Part shown: positions 7,615 to 15,229 of the stretch, one piece after another
How the letters are laid out: the number at the start of each line of letters is the position of its first letter
How positions within the stretch are numbered: the first letter of the stretch is position 1
From: CAYRJA01 sp964424455
GTDB taxonomy: Bacteria; Bacteroidota; Bacteroidia; Chitinophagales; UBA10324
Length of the DNA: 19,680 bases
NCBI GenBank assembly: GCA_964424455.1
Contig: CAYRJA010000059.1
Span: 1-19,680 of the forward strand
Direction: 5' to 3'
Notes under the pieces: generated by a model
Told to the model about the DNA's origin: nothing
Seen by the model: only the letters and a program-made list of their open reading frames with translations
Databases searched by the model: none
Position numbers and translations under genes: made by a program

Positions 7615-7789
7615 GGAATAAAGCGTTGGGGAAAGTGGCAAAGAAATTTCTGTAGAGTTACCTTTATAGAGAAGTTATTTTCTGTGTCAGCTTTCAAAAC
7701 TGCCAGGTTATTTCTTGTTTCTAAAAGGGTCAATTAATAGTAGTCAGTTCTATGCTTGCACTGTCGCCATACCAATATAACTAACGATA

Positions 7790-8479
7790 TTACTGAAGCG
7801 ACCAGTCAATCGGAGTTTTCCCATGTGCGGTGAGCAGTTCGTTCGTCTTGCTGAAATGGTTACATCCGAAAAATCCACTGTGGGCTGAGAACGGCGAAGG
7901 ATGTGCCGCTTTCAGAATAGGATGTTTGGTTGAATCAATTAAGCAGCTTTTTTCTTGTGCAAACTTTCCCCAAAGCAGAAAAATAATTCCTGATTTTTCA
8001 TCCGATAATTTCTTTATCACTTTATCTGTAAAGTTTTCCCATCCGATATTATGATGAGAAGCCGGTTGATTAGCACGAACAGTCAGCAGCGCATTGAGCA
8101 ACAACACTCCCTGATTTGCCCAACGCTCTAAATTCCCTGTTACAGGAAAGGGAATATCCAAGTCATTTTTTATCTCTTTAAAAATATTCACGAGCGATGG
8201 TGGCGGCGGCACTCCATCAGGAACGGAAAAGCAAAGCCCGTGTGCCTGCCCTTGTCCATGATAAGGATCCTGACCGAGAATCACCACTTTCACCTTATCA
8301 AAGGGAGTAAGGTTAAAGGCATTGAATATGAGTGAGCCGGGAGGATAAATTATTTTGCCATCAGCTTTTTCTTTCATCAGAAATTGCTTCAATGCAACGA
8401 AATAGGGCTGCTGAAATTCGTCCTCCAAAACTTTTCTCCAGCTTTCTTCAATCTCAGGATTAACAGTTGTTGTGCTCAT
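7790..8479 (-). CDS. ung: Uracil-DNA glycosylase, family 1
   Basis: 229 residues, the normal UNG length. It removes uracil from DNA after cytosine deamination or dUTP misincorporation, the first step of base excision repair. The water-activating motif GQDPYHGQGQAHGLCFSV spans 69-86 with the catalytic Asp at 71. PPPPSL (91-96) is the DNA-backbone/Pro-rich loop. LLNA (127-130) is the uracil-binding segment. HPSPFSAH (193-200) carries the catalytic His and the minor-groove intercalation loop. All key residues are present. The gene is transcribed alone toward the R-M island, with a good -7 box 18 bp before its ATG. Confidence 0.97.
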   Translation of the reverse strand: MSTTTVNPEIEESWRKVLEDEFQQPYFVALKQFLMKEKADGKIIYPPGSLIFNAFNLTPFDKVKVVILGQDPYHGQGQAHGLCFSVPDGVPPPPSLVNIFKEIKNDLDIPFPVTGNLERWANQGVLLLNALLTVRANQPASHHNIGWENFTDKVIKKLSDEKSGIIFLLWGKFAQEKSCLIDSTKHPILKAAHPSPFSAHSGFFGCNHFSKTNELLTAHGKTPIDWSLQ

Positions 8480-8496
8480 TGAATATACAGAATGAA

Positions 8497-8504
8497 CAAA
8501 ATTA
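8497..8504 (-). promoter_or_regulatory. -7 box of ung
   Basis: Minus-strand TAATTTTG is an exact TAnnTTTG. It places the transcript start about 10 nt before the ung ATG (8479). No clear -33 TTTG is seen. Confidence 0.45.
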
Positions 8505-8523
8505 ATTATTCACTTCGCTTTTT

Positions 8524-8531
8524 TATCTTTG
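8524..8531 (+). promoter_or_regulatory. -7 box of the tRNA-Arg gene
   Basis: TATCTTTG is an exact TAnnTTTG on the plus strand, 63 bp before the tRNA and divergent from the ung promoter. It would start transcription near 8538. Confidence 0.45.
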
Positions 8532-8594
8532 CCGCAGAATCAGATAGTTCTTTTTATTTCTGAAATTGAAAATCTGCATTCTCAATTTCAAAAT

Positions 8595-8668
8595 GGCCCC
8601 GTAGCTCAGCTGGATAGAGCAACAGCCTTCTAAGCTGTGGGTCGTGCGTTCGAATCGCGCCGGGGTCA
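8595..8668 (+). tRNA. tRNA-Arg(TCT)
   Basis: A full cloverleaf can be folded by hand. The acceptor stem pairs 8595-8601 (GGCCCCG) with 8661-8667 (CGGGGTC) with one G-U pair, discriminator A8668. The D arm is GCTC/GAGC. The anticodon stem is ACAGC/GCTGT (8622-8626/8634-8638) with loop CTTCTAA, giving anticodon TCT at 8629-8631, which reads AGA/AGG arginine codons. The T arm is GTGCG-TTCGAAT-CGCGC. The 3' CCA is not encoded and must be added enzymatically. Confidence 0.96.
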
Positions 8669-8714
8669 CTGAGTATTCAGCGTATTTCATTTGCTAAAAA
8701 AATAATATTTCTCA

Positions 8715-9179
8715 TTGCTATACACAAAGAAGAGTAACCTGCCGGGAGCGGGATTAGGATTGTTTACAGATACATTGATTAAGAAAGGCGAAAAAATTAT
8801 TGAATATCTTGGAGAGATTGTCACATGGGCAGAATCAGAAAAGCGCGATGAAAGGGGCAGGGGCGGATATGTATATTATATTACAAAATATTATTGCATA
8901 GACGCTTATAAATACCCCCAACATCTGGCACGCTATGCAAATGATGCACGGGGTGTGAAAAGAAAAAAAGGCATTCGGAACAACTCCAGCTATGATACAC
9001 GCGGAAGACGCGGATATATTGTTGCCTCCAGAAATATAAAACCCGGCGAAGAAATATTTGTATGGTATGGTCCCGATTACTGGGGTCCGTGGATGGAAAC
9101 AGAGAAGGAGAAGAAAAAAAAAGAACGAATGAAGAAAAAGAAACAAAATAAGAATGCTTTATTCTCTCTGAATAGCTGA
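8715..9179 (+). CDS. Small SET-domain protein (putative protein-lysine methyltransferase)
   Basis: 154 residues. SET-domain landmarks in order: GAGLGLFTDTLIKKGEKI.EYLGE (11-34), the substrate/AdoMet core LARYANDARG (71-80, in place of the RFxNHSCxPN block), and GEEIFVWYGPDYW (111-123), the GEEL..DYG block that holds the catalytic Tyr. A strongly basic Lys/Arg-Glu tail follows (about 129-148). SET proteins transfer methyl groups from AdoMet to lysine side chains; such minimal versions occur in Bacteroidota and Chlamydiae, but bacterial substrates are mostly unknown. The start is TTG at 8715: an in-frame TAA at 8703 and no ATG between it and the SET core leave TTG as the best choice. The gene begins 46 bp after the tRNA and may share its transcript. 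Confidence 0.85.
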   Translation: MLYTKKSNLPGAGLGLFTDTLIKKGEKIIEYLGEIVTWAESEKRDERGRGGYVYYITKYYCIDAYKYPQHLARYANDARGVKRKKGIRNNSSYDTRGRRGYIVASRNIKPGEEIFVWYGPDYWGPWMETEKEKKKKERMKKKKQNKNALFSLNS

Positions 9180-9209
9180 TAAGTGTTACAGCAGTATAGT
9201 CAGTATTCT

Positions 9210-9599
9210 TTAATTTGTATTCCTATTGATAAATAAGTAAGCAACAAAAGTAAACAAGAGGGTCAGTCCCGTTCTGAAACCCATTGCATAAACTGTTTTG
9301 GTTTCATAAATACCACCTGATTGAATATGAAAGAATAATCCGATATAGGTTACTATTAAAATAATCGAAGCGACTAATAATATCCTGAATGTCCATTTTT
9401 TTGATTTCACGAGACCATAAGCGGCTGTTAAATAGATAAAGCCACACAGCCAGTTTGCCCAGACCACAAACGGAACAAAGTTTCCTTCTTTAACTCTTAT
9501 CCCGAACAAATCAAAGATTACAGAACTGCTCATAAACAATGTTACTAATCCAAACAGTGTTAATACGGCTGCAACAATGTACAGTATTATTTCTTTCAT
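9210..9599 (-). CDS. Four-helix membrane protein of unknown function
   Basis: 129 residues with four hydrophobic segments (about 4-26, 42-64, 70-92, 104-124), so an integral inner-membrane protein. I do not recognise the family and see no His pair suitable for haem or a metal site. It is the last gene of a tight minus-strand unit, 18 bp after the cytochrome b gene, which suggests co-expression with it. Its 3' end meets the SET gene convergently across only 30 bp, with no clear terminator between them. Confidence 0.75.
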   Translation of the reverse strand: MKEIILYIVAAVLTLFGLVTLFMSSSVIFDLFGIRVKEGNFVPFVVWANWLCGFIYLTAAYGLVKSKKWTFRILLVASIILIVTYIGLFFHIQSGGIYETKTVYAMGFRTGLTLLFTFVAYLFINRNTN

Positions 9600-9617
9600 T
9601 GGTTTTGTTTATATGGT

Positions 9618-10178
9618 CTAATCGCCGCTAATCATCTTAGAAGTAATTCCTTTCTTATCGGTAAACTCGGCAATTGTAACACCCGACACATGCAATAAGA
9701 TAAAGATAGGAAACCAATAGATGCCCAACTTATGGATTGACTCAATTGTTTCTCCCCAGTTAGTGAGTAATTCTTTTTCAATACAAATCCCCGTAAAAGC
9801 AGAGATAAAAATGAAGATGTAGAAATACACATAAGTGAATCCTTGTAACCGTTCTTTAAAATCTATTCCACTTTTAAATGGATTAGGGAAGCGGATTCCT
9901 TTTACCAGCATATAAATGATTCGTGCTATAAAAGCGAATATTATCACATGGGCAAAAAGCTCATGCCATTTCCACATAGGTTCGTGGAGAGCTTTATACA
10001 CTGCTTTTGCCTGGTCTTTGGTTACTTCAATACCCTGTGAACTAATAGCTTCCGCAACAGCATTTTTCCCCATCCACTTTAATCGTAGAAAACCTGTAAT
10101 GAACTGAACCATCATAGCTATGGCAATTATCCAGTGCAGGATTCTGTGAGGAGCGGTGAATTTATTTTGAGTGTTCAT
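9618..10178 (-). CDS. Cytochrome b561-type four-helix membrane haem protein
   Basis: 186 residues. Starts TAPHRILHWIIAIAMM, the typical opening of prokaryotic cytochrome b561/Ni-Fe hydrogenase b-type subunits, with H11 and H15 at the first helix. Helix 2 carries H72 and H77 (WHELFAHV), helix 3 is about 114-133, and helix 4 carries H163 (ILLHVSGV). These are candidate axial ligands for one or two haems b. Such proteins pass electrons between the quinone pool and a periplasmic partner. The neighbour upstream encodes a His-rich lipoprotein (23 bp gap), which could be that partner or a metal/haem-handling protein. No hydrogenase or formate dehydrogenase genes are near, so the donor and acceptor are unknown. 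Confidence 0.87.
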   Translation of the reverse strand: MNTQNKFTAPHRILHWIIAIAMMVQFITGFLRLKWMGKNAVAEAISSQGIEVTKDQAKAVYKALHEPMWKWHELFAHVIIFAFIARIIYMLVKGIRFPNPFKSGIDFKERLQGFTYVYFYIFIFISAFTGICIEKELLTNWGETIESIHKLGIYWFPIFILLHVSGVTIAEFTDKKGITSKMISGD

Positions 10179-10201
10179 GGAAGACTGTGTTACAGTAAAA
10201 T

Positions 10202-10666
10202 TTAGTTGAAGTATTTATCATATTCCTGATAAGACTTCCCCAACTGCGCAACTAATTCTTTTGCTTTTGTAACATCAGTAGTTTTTGATAACTCTTCCAC
10301 CAATTCCAAATGAGGATGCAGCCATTTATGCAATTCGTCGTGGCTTTTACCTTTCATGGTACAACTTTGAATCAGGTGATCGTTTTGTTCAGCTATGTCT
10401 TTGGCAAGTTTTGCATAATCGGTTCCATTACTTTGAACAAAAGCAGTAACTATTTCTCTGCCTTTTAAAACATACGGCTTCATTTCCTCATTTACCGCCC
10501 ACTTCTCACCGTTGTTCAGTTCAAGAGGTGTAGTGTCATCTCCGTGATGTTCTTCCTGATGTGTTACAGTTTCGTGTGAATGTTCGTTTTCATGGGAGGT
10601 ATGGTTGCAAGCTGCAAATGCAAAACTTACTGTAACAGCTATTAAAAGAGATTTAAAAGTAGTCAT
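10202..10666 (-). CDS. His-rich lipoprotein, first gene of the cytochrome b operon
   Basis: 154 residues. A lipoprotein signal peptide ends at FAFAAC, with Cys20 as the lipidated residue. Directly after it, residues 21-45 are packed with His (22, 25, 29, 31, 36, 40, 41) and acidic residues, a likely flexible metal-binding stretch. The rest (about 50-154) is predicted helical, with a CTMKGKSHDELHKWLHPHL segment (one Cys, four His) in the middle of what could be a four-helix bundle. I do not recognise a named family. It probably sits in the periplasm attached to a membrane. It is the promoter-proximal gene of a three-gene unit with cytochrome b, pointing to a joint role in electron transfer or metal sensing/handling (inference). 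Upstream, 10667-10872 contains only a weak -7-like box (TATACTTG, minus, 10733-10726). Confidence 0.75.
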   Translation of the reverse strand: MTTFKSLLIAVTVSFAFAACNHTSHENEHSHETVTHQEEHHGDDTTPLELNNGEKWAVNEEMKPYVLKGREIVTAFVQSNGTDYAKLAKDIAEQNDHLIQSCTMKGKSHDELHKWLHPHLELVEELSKTTDVTKAKELVAQLGKSYQEYDKYFN

Positions 10667-10872
10667 GTTTATTTTAGTTGATGTAATTCAATTATTTATT
10701 GAAATTCTTTTTCAGAGAATTAGTGCAAGTATAAACATAAGAGTTTATCATAAAAATTTTTAGCAGAAGTTAAACCTCTTATATAGTATGAACAATTAAC
10801 ACCATACTCATAATCAGATTTATTATTTATGCTTATTGTAAAAGCAGATAAACAGGCTCTGTATTACTTCGT

Positions 10873-10880
10873 TAAATTTG
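10873..10880 (+). promoter_or_regulatory. -7 box of the malic enzyme gene
   Basis: TAAATTTG is an exact TAnnTTTG 27 bp before the ATG at 10908. It overlaps the TTG at 10878 that would open the longer reading frame, so the transcript should begin after that codon. This supports the ATG start. Confidence 0.45.
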
Positions 10881-10907
10881 TACCCTGAAGGTTTAATTAT
10901 AAAATAT

Positions 10908-13187
10908 ATGGAAACAAAAATCAGCAAACAGGACGCACTCGATTATCATCTGAAAGACAGACCGGGAAAAATAGAAGTTATTCCGACTAAAGAAACCAAA
11001 ACACAGCGCGACCTTGCGCTGGCTTATTCTCCCGGAGTGGCAGAACCTTGTAACGAAATTGCAGCAGATGTAGAAAATGTTTACAAGTACACGGCAAAAG
11101 GAAATCTTGTTGCAGTAATTACCAATGGTACTGCAGTGCTTGGGCTTGGTAATATCGGACCGGAAGCATCTAAGCCGGTAATGGAAGGGAAAGGATTACT
11201 CTTTAAAATATTTGCAGATATAGATGTATTTGATATAGAGTTGCGGACAGATAATGTAGAGTCCTTGATATCAGCAGTGAAAGCGCTGGAGCCAACTTTC
11301 GGGGGTATAAATTTAGAAGACATTAAATCGCCTGAATGTTTTGAAATTGAAACACGGCTGAAAAAAGAGATGAGTATTCCTGTGATGCACGACGACCAAC
11401 ATGGTACTGCAATCATATCAGGAGCGGCTCTATTAAATGCGTTAGAGCTGGCGGAAAAGAAAATTGATAAAGTAAAATTAGTGGTAAATGGCGCAGGCGC
11501 TTCTGCCATTTCATGTGCCAAGTTATATATTTCACTCGGTGTAACACCTAAGAATATTGTAATGCTCGACCGCAATGGAGTAATTCGTAAAGACCGGAAA
11601 GATTTAGATGAAATAAAAAGACCATTTGCTACCGACAGAAATATTTCCACCTTGGATGAAGCAATTAGAGATGCGGATGTATTCGTAGGATTATCAAAAG
11701 GAAATGTGCTTACACAAGAGCATGTTCGTGCTATGGCTAAAAATCCGGTTGTATTTGCTCTTGCTAATCCAACCCCTGAGATTTCTTATGAGTTGGCAAC
11801 TGCTGCGCGTAACGATGTGATTATGGCAACAGGGAGAAGCGATTATCCCAATCAGGTGAATAACGCATTGGGTTTCCCTTTTATCTTCCGTGGTGCGCTG
11901 GATGTCCGCGCTAAAGAAATTAATGAAGCAATGAAACTTGCTGCTGTAACAGCATTAGCAGAACTTGCCAAGAAGCCGGTTCCCGAAATGGTGAATCTTG
12001 CCTACAATGAAAAGAACCTGACTTTTGGCAGAGACTATATTATCCCGAAATTGATTGACCCGCGATTAATTACAGCAGTGTCACCCGCTGTGGCAAAGGC
12101 AGCCATTGAATCAGGAGTGGCGCGTTATAAAATTACGGACTGGGATGCTTATACAGTGGAACTTGAAAAGCGACTCGGGCGCAATGACAATGTAATGCGA
12201 GTGTTGGGCAATAAAGCTAAACGTGAGCCTAAACGCATAGTATTTGCTGAAGCTGATACATACAAAATTCTGAAGGCAGCCGAAATAGTCCGTAATGAAG
12301 GAATAGCCAAGCCTATTTTGTTAGGTGATGTGGACAAGATTAAATCAATTATAAAAGAAAATAGTCTTGACATCTCTGATTTACAGATTATTGATCCTCG
12401 TTCCCCTGAATTTGATTCCATGAGGATGGAGTTTGCATCTATACTGTTTGAAAGACGCAAACGCAAAGGGCTTACTTTGTATGAATGTAAGAAACTGATG
12501 CGTGAAAGAAATTACTTCGGAGCTATGATGGTGGAAACCGGAAACGGTGATGCTCTTATTTCGGGACTTACCCGCAACTATGCACAAACCATTCGCCCTG
12601 CATTACAGATAATAGGTACAGAAGGGAAAATTAAAGTTGCTGGTATGTACATAATGCTTACCAAACGAGGTCCCTTATTTTTTGCAGATACTACTGTGAA
12701 TGTAAATCCTTCAGCAGAAGACCTGGTGGAGATTACAGCATTGACTGCGCGTACGGTTCAGCAGTTTAACATTCAGCCACGTATTGCCATGCTTTCCTAT
12801 GCAAACTTTGGCAGTAATCCTGGTGAAGAGCCGAACAAAGTATCTGAAGCAGTACGGATACTGAAAGAAAAATTTCCGGGAATGATTGTGGATGGAGAAA
12901 TGCAGGCAAACTTTGCATTCAACCACGACCTTTTAAAAGATAATTATCCTTTCTCTGACCTGATAAACGGTGATGTAAACACACTCATTTTTCCGAACCT
13001 CTCATCAGGAAACATTGCTTACAAACTGTTACAGGAGTTGGGCGTAGGTGAAGCTATCGGACCGGTATTAATGGGTATGAAAAAACCGGTTCATATACTA
13101 CAGCTTGGCAGCGCCGTGCGTGAAATCGTTAACATGGTAACGATTGCAGTGGTGGATGCACAAACTAAAAATAGCAGAAAATCATAA
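10908..13187 (+). CDS. maeB: NADP-dependent malic enzyme with C-terminal phosphotransacetylase-like domain
   Basis: 759 residues from the ATG, the usual length of MaeB-type fused enzymes. Residues 1 to about 425 are the malic enzyme: ALAYSPGVAEPC (about 37-48), AVITNGTAVLGLGNIGP and KGLLFKIFADIDVFD (malate/metal region), PVMHDDQHGTAI, then the Rossmann segment VVNGAGASAISCAKL. It decarboxylates malate oxidatively to pyruvate with NAD(P) reduction. Residues about 430-759 are a phosphate acetyl/butyryltransferase-like domain (KRIVFAEADTYKILKAAEI; GDALISGLTRNY; SYANFGSNPG), thought in this family to be regulatory, binding acetyl-CoA, rather than catalytic. The frame is also open from a TTG 30 bp upstream, but ATG 10908 gives the normal METKISKQDAL start and lies behind the promoter box. 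A single-gene unit; the LTA-synthase-like gene converges on it 52 bp away. Confidence 0.95.
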   Translation: METKISKQDALDYHLKDRPGKIEVIPTKETKTQRDLALAYSPGVAEPCNEIAADVENVYKYTAKGNLVAVITNGTAVLGLGNIGPEASKPVMEGKGLLFKIFADIDVFDIELRTDNVESLISAVKALEPTFGGINLEDIKSPECFEIETRLKKEMSIPVMHDDQHGTAIISGAALLNALELAEKKIDKVKLVVNGAGASAISCAKLYISLGVTPKNIVMLDRNGVIRKDRKDLDEIKRPFATDRNISTLDEAIRDADVFVGLSKGNVLTQEHVRAMAKNPVVFALANPTPEISYELATAARNDVIMATGRSDYPNQVNNALGFPFIFRGALDVRAKEINEAMKLAAVTALAELAKKPVPEMVNLAYNEKNLTFGRDYIIPKLIDPRLITAVSPAVAKAAIESGVARYKITDWDAYTVELEKRLGRNDNVMRVLGNKAKREPKRIVFAEADTYKILKAAEIVRNEGIAKPILLGDVDKIKSIIKENSLDISDLQIIDPRSPEFDSMRMEFASILFERRKRKGLTLYECKKLMRERNYFGAMMVETGNGDALISGLTRNYAQTIRPALQIIGTEGKIKVAGMYIMLTKRGPLFFADTTVNVNPSAEDLVEITALTARTVQQFNIQPRIAMLSYANFGSNPGEEPNKVSEAVRILKEKFPGMIVDGEMQANFAFNHDLLKDNYPFSDLINGDVNTLIFPNLSSGNIAYKLLQELGVGEAIGPVLMGMKKPVHILQLGSAVREIVNMVTIAVVDAQTKNSRKS

Positions 13188-13239
13188 GGTGAATATTTCA
13201 GTCGGAAAGACGGAATAGTGAAGGAAAGAGAATAAATTA

Positions 13240-15126
13240 TTATTTTATCTTGCCATTAGCTTCCTCATAAATCAATTGAGAAAAACTCCCTGCTTTGGCT
13301 TTATATAATTTAATAAGCAAACTATCTGTAAGGTTGGAGCAATAAGCTTGTGGGAACTTTAGATTGATGGCAGAGTATCCTGTGTCGTTGACATATCCGC
13401 CTCCATCATAAAAAACATAGTAAGCGGAGGAAGGAGTGTAAGGATTAAATATATTTCTCGACCACTTATACCTTTCCGGTGACAAGTGCATTTGGTGTAA
13501 CAGAGTTGAAACAATATCTAATTGAGAAACAACTTTATCAATCGTTTTTCCGCGCCACTCCTCTTTCAATGCGCCGCCGACAAATAATAAAGGAATTTGC
13601 GAGTACATCGGAGTTGCAGTTGACCATTGCTTGATTGAATTGTGACTGTGATCTGCCACTAATACAAACAAAGTATTCTTGTACCATGGTTTTGTTTTTG
13701 CCTGTTTAAAGAATTCTCCAATATATTTATCTGAATAGTGTACTGATTCTGTATAAGCTTTTACCGGATCGTTATCCGCAGTATGCCAATCGTCGGGAAT
13801 GGATGTGTAGTCATAGGGCATGTGTGTGCTCGTGGTAAAAAAACACTGTAGGAAAGGAGAAGTCTTTTTATCCAACCGGTCGAGTAATTCTTTAAACAAA
13901 TATTCGTCATGCACTCCAAGTTTTCCTTTTGGATACTGAGTCCAGCTATCCATATCTAACAACTCATTAAAATTTTTCTGAACTAAATAAGCTCTGATCC
14001 CGCCATACACAAGATCGCCGCCAAAGATAAATGAGGTGGAATATTTCTGTTTTAATAAGTCTTCACTGATACATGGAATAGTAGCCAGCATACTCTGTGC
14101 ATTAATCGCAGCATACCTTGACGCAGACGGATATGCACTCAGGATTGCCGCCATCCCCTGATCTGAGACATAACCGTTAGCGTAAGCGCGTGTACATAAG
14201 ATTCCTTCTTTAGAAAGTTCATTAAACTGAGGCGTACATCCTTTAATTCCTCCTAACACTTCTACATTGTCAGCGCTCCAGCTTTCAAGAATAATAAATA
14301 CAATGTTTGGTCTTTCGGTATTTAAAACTGTAACAGAAGTGTCTGTCCTTACATAAAAATCGTCAGCAATTAACAGTTGTGCTTCTTCATTACTTCTGAA
14401 TTTATATGAAGCAGCACTGGGTAGTCTGTCGGTGATAGTCGCATCCTGCATTACATTGTAAAGCGGATTAACTGCCATGTCATTTGCAAGAGCATCAGGA
14501 CTGAAATAAGCAACACTCTGGTTGATTGGCATTTCACCAAATCCACCTCTTATTAGCAGTACAAAAATTCCGGCGGTAAGAATAAAGAGCGATATGCCGT
14601 TAATTAATTTCTGACGGACGGTTAATGAGTTCCGATTAAGTATCTGAGGATGAATTTTCCTTTTGTAAAGAATATAAAATGGTAAAGTGGACAGAGTAAG
14701 TAAGAAGAAAAACAGGAAAATCAATTTAGCAGATAAAGTCCTGTAAACCTCAGAAGGATTACTGAAATGATCAAGCGCTTGCATATTCAGTTTGGCGTTC
14801 CATTCACGATAGAGTCCGGCATCGGATATTCCGGCAGCGGAATAAATCAGTATCAAAACAAATATTGCTATAAGTAAAATATTACTCATCCACTTTTTGT
14901 TTATAAAAATTACTGCAACGATTAACAGTAAAGGAATGATGCAAAGAATAGAAGCCGTAGCCATGTCAAGGCGATATCCCTCATAGAACGCTTTGAACAA
15001 ATCCGAAAGATTATTTATTCGCGGACCAATAGGCAATTGATATAGAATAAAGAAAATACGATAGACAAAAAAAATCACCATCCAGAAAAGGAAAAGTGAG
15101 AACAGATAGATTATACTTTTTTTCAT
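13240..15126 (-). CDS. LTA synthase-like membrane sulfatase-fold protein
   Basis: 628 residues. Five membrane helices (about 5-29, 56-76, 81-101, 134-154, 176-196) are followed by an extracytoplasmic alkaline-phosphatase/sulfatase-fold domain: NIVFIILESWS (metal-binding Glu281), the nucleophile region NGYVSDQGMAAILSAYPS (318-334), FFTTSTHMPYD, and VLVADHSHN near the C-terminal metal site, then PLLFVGG. Relatives transfer phosphoglycerol or phosphoethanolamine to glycans or lipids. In a Gram-negative Bacteroidota there is no teichoic acid, so the acceptor is probably an envelope glycan or lipid (inference). The usual nucleophile is Thr; here the aligned residue appears to be Ser321. The frame extends 51 bp upstream, but a -7 box lies within that extension and the MKKSIIYLF start is a normal membrane-protein beginning. 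Confidence 0.88.
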   Translation of the reverse strand: MKKSIIYLFSLFLFWMVIFFVYRIFFILYQLPIGPRINNLSDLFKAFYEGYRLDMATASILCIIPLLLIVAVIFINKKWMSNILLIAIFVLILIYSAAGISDAGLYREWNAKLNMQALDHFSNPSEVYRTLSAKLIFLFFFLLTLSTLPFYILYKRKIHPQILNRNSLTVRQKLINGISLFILTAGIFVLLIRGGFGEMPINQSVAYFSPDALANDMAVNPLYNVMQDATITDRLPSAASYKFRSNEEAQLLIADDFYVRTDTSVTVLNTERPNIVFIILESWSADNVEVLGGIKGCTPQFNELSKEGILCTRAYANGYVSDQGMAAILSAYPSASRYAAINAQSMLATIPCISEDLLKQKYSTSFIFGGDLVYGGIRAYLVQKNFNELLDMDSWTQYPKGKLGVHDEYLFKELLDRLDKKTSPFLQCFFTTSTHMPYDYTSIPDDWHTADNDPVKAYTESVHYSDKYIGEFFKQAKTKPWYKNTLFVLVADHSHNSIKQWSTATPMYSQIPLLFVGGALKEEWRGKTIDKVVSQLDIVSTLLHQMHLSPERYKWSRNIFNPYTPSSAYYVFYDGGGYVNDTGYSAINLKFPQAYCSNLTDSLLIKLYKAKAGSFSQLIYEEANGKIK

Positions 15127-15140
15127 TGACTTGTCGGGGG

Positions 15141-15148
15141 CAAAAGTA
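15141..15148 (-). promoter_or_regulatory. -7 box of the LTA synthase-like gene
   Basis: Minus-strand TACTTTTG is an exact TAnnTTTG ending 14 bp before the chosen ATG (15126). It implies a leader of about 8 nt and excludes the upstream ATG at 15177 as the main start. Confidence 0.45.
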
Positions 15149-15193
15149 CAACGGTATTGTATTATAATTATTTCCAACTGAATTTTCTATTAA

Positions 15194-15201
15194 TAACTTT
15201 A
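15194..15201 (+). promoter_or_regulatory. Candidate -7 box of asnS
   Basis: TAACTTTA matches TAnnTTTG except for the last base and lies 28 bp before the asnS ATG at 15230. It is divergent from the LTA synthase-like promoter; the two share about 100 bp. Confidence 0.3.
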
Positions 15202-15229
15202 CGCCCGATGAAATGAGATTTGAAAATTT

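Noticed and set aside
3295..7789. Attachment-site or terminal repeats bounding the R-M island
   Set aside because: Comparison by eye of 3295-3660 with 7591-7789 found no shared repeat of useful length, and no integrase is present.
11081..11650. A 189-residue minus-strand frame opposite maeB
   Set aside because: Ser/Ile/Phe-rich antisense translation with no recognisable domain; maeB is unmistakable here.
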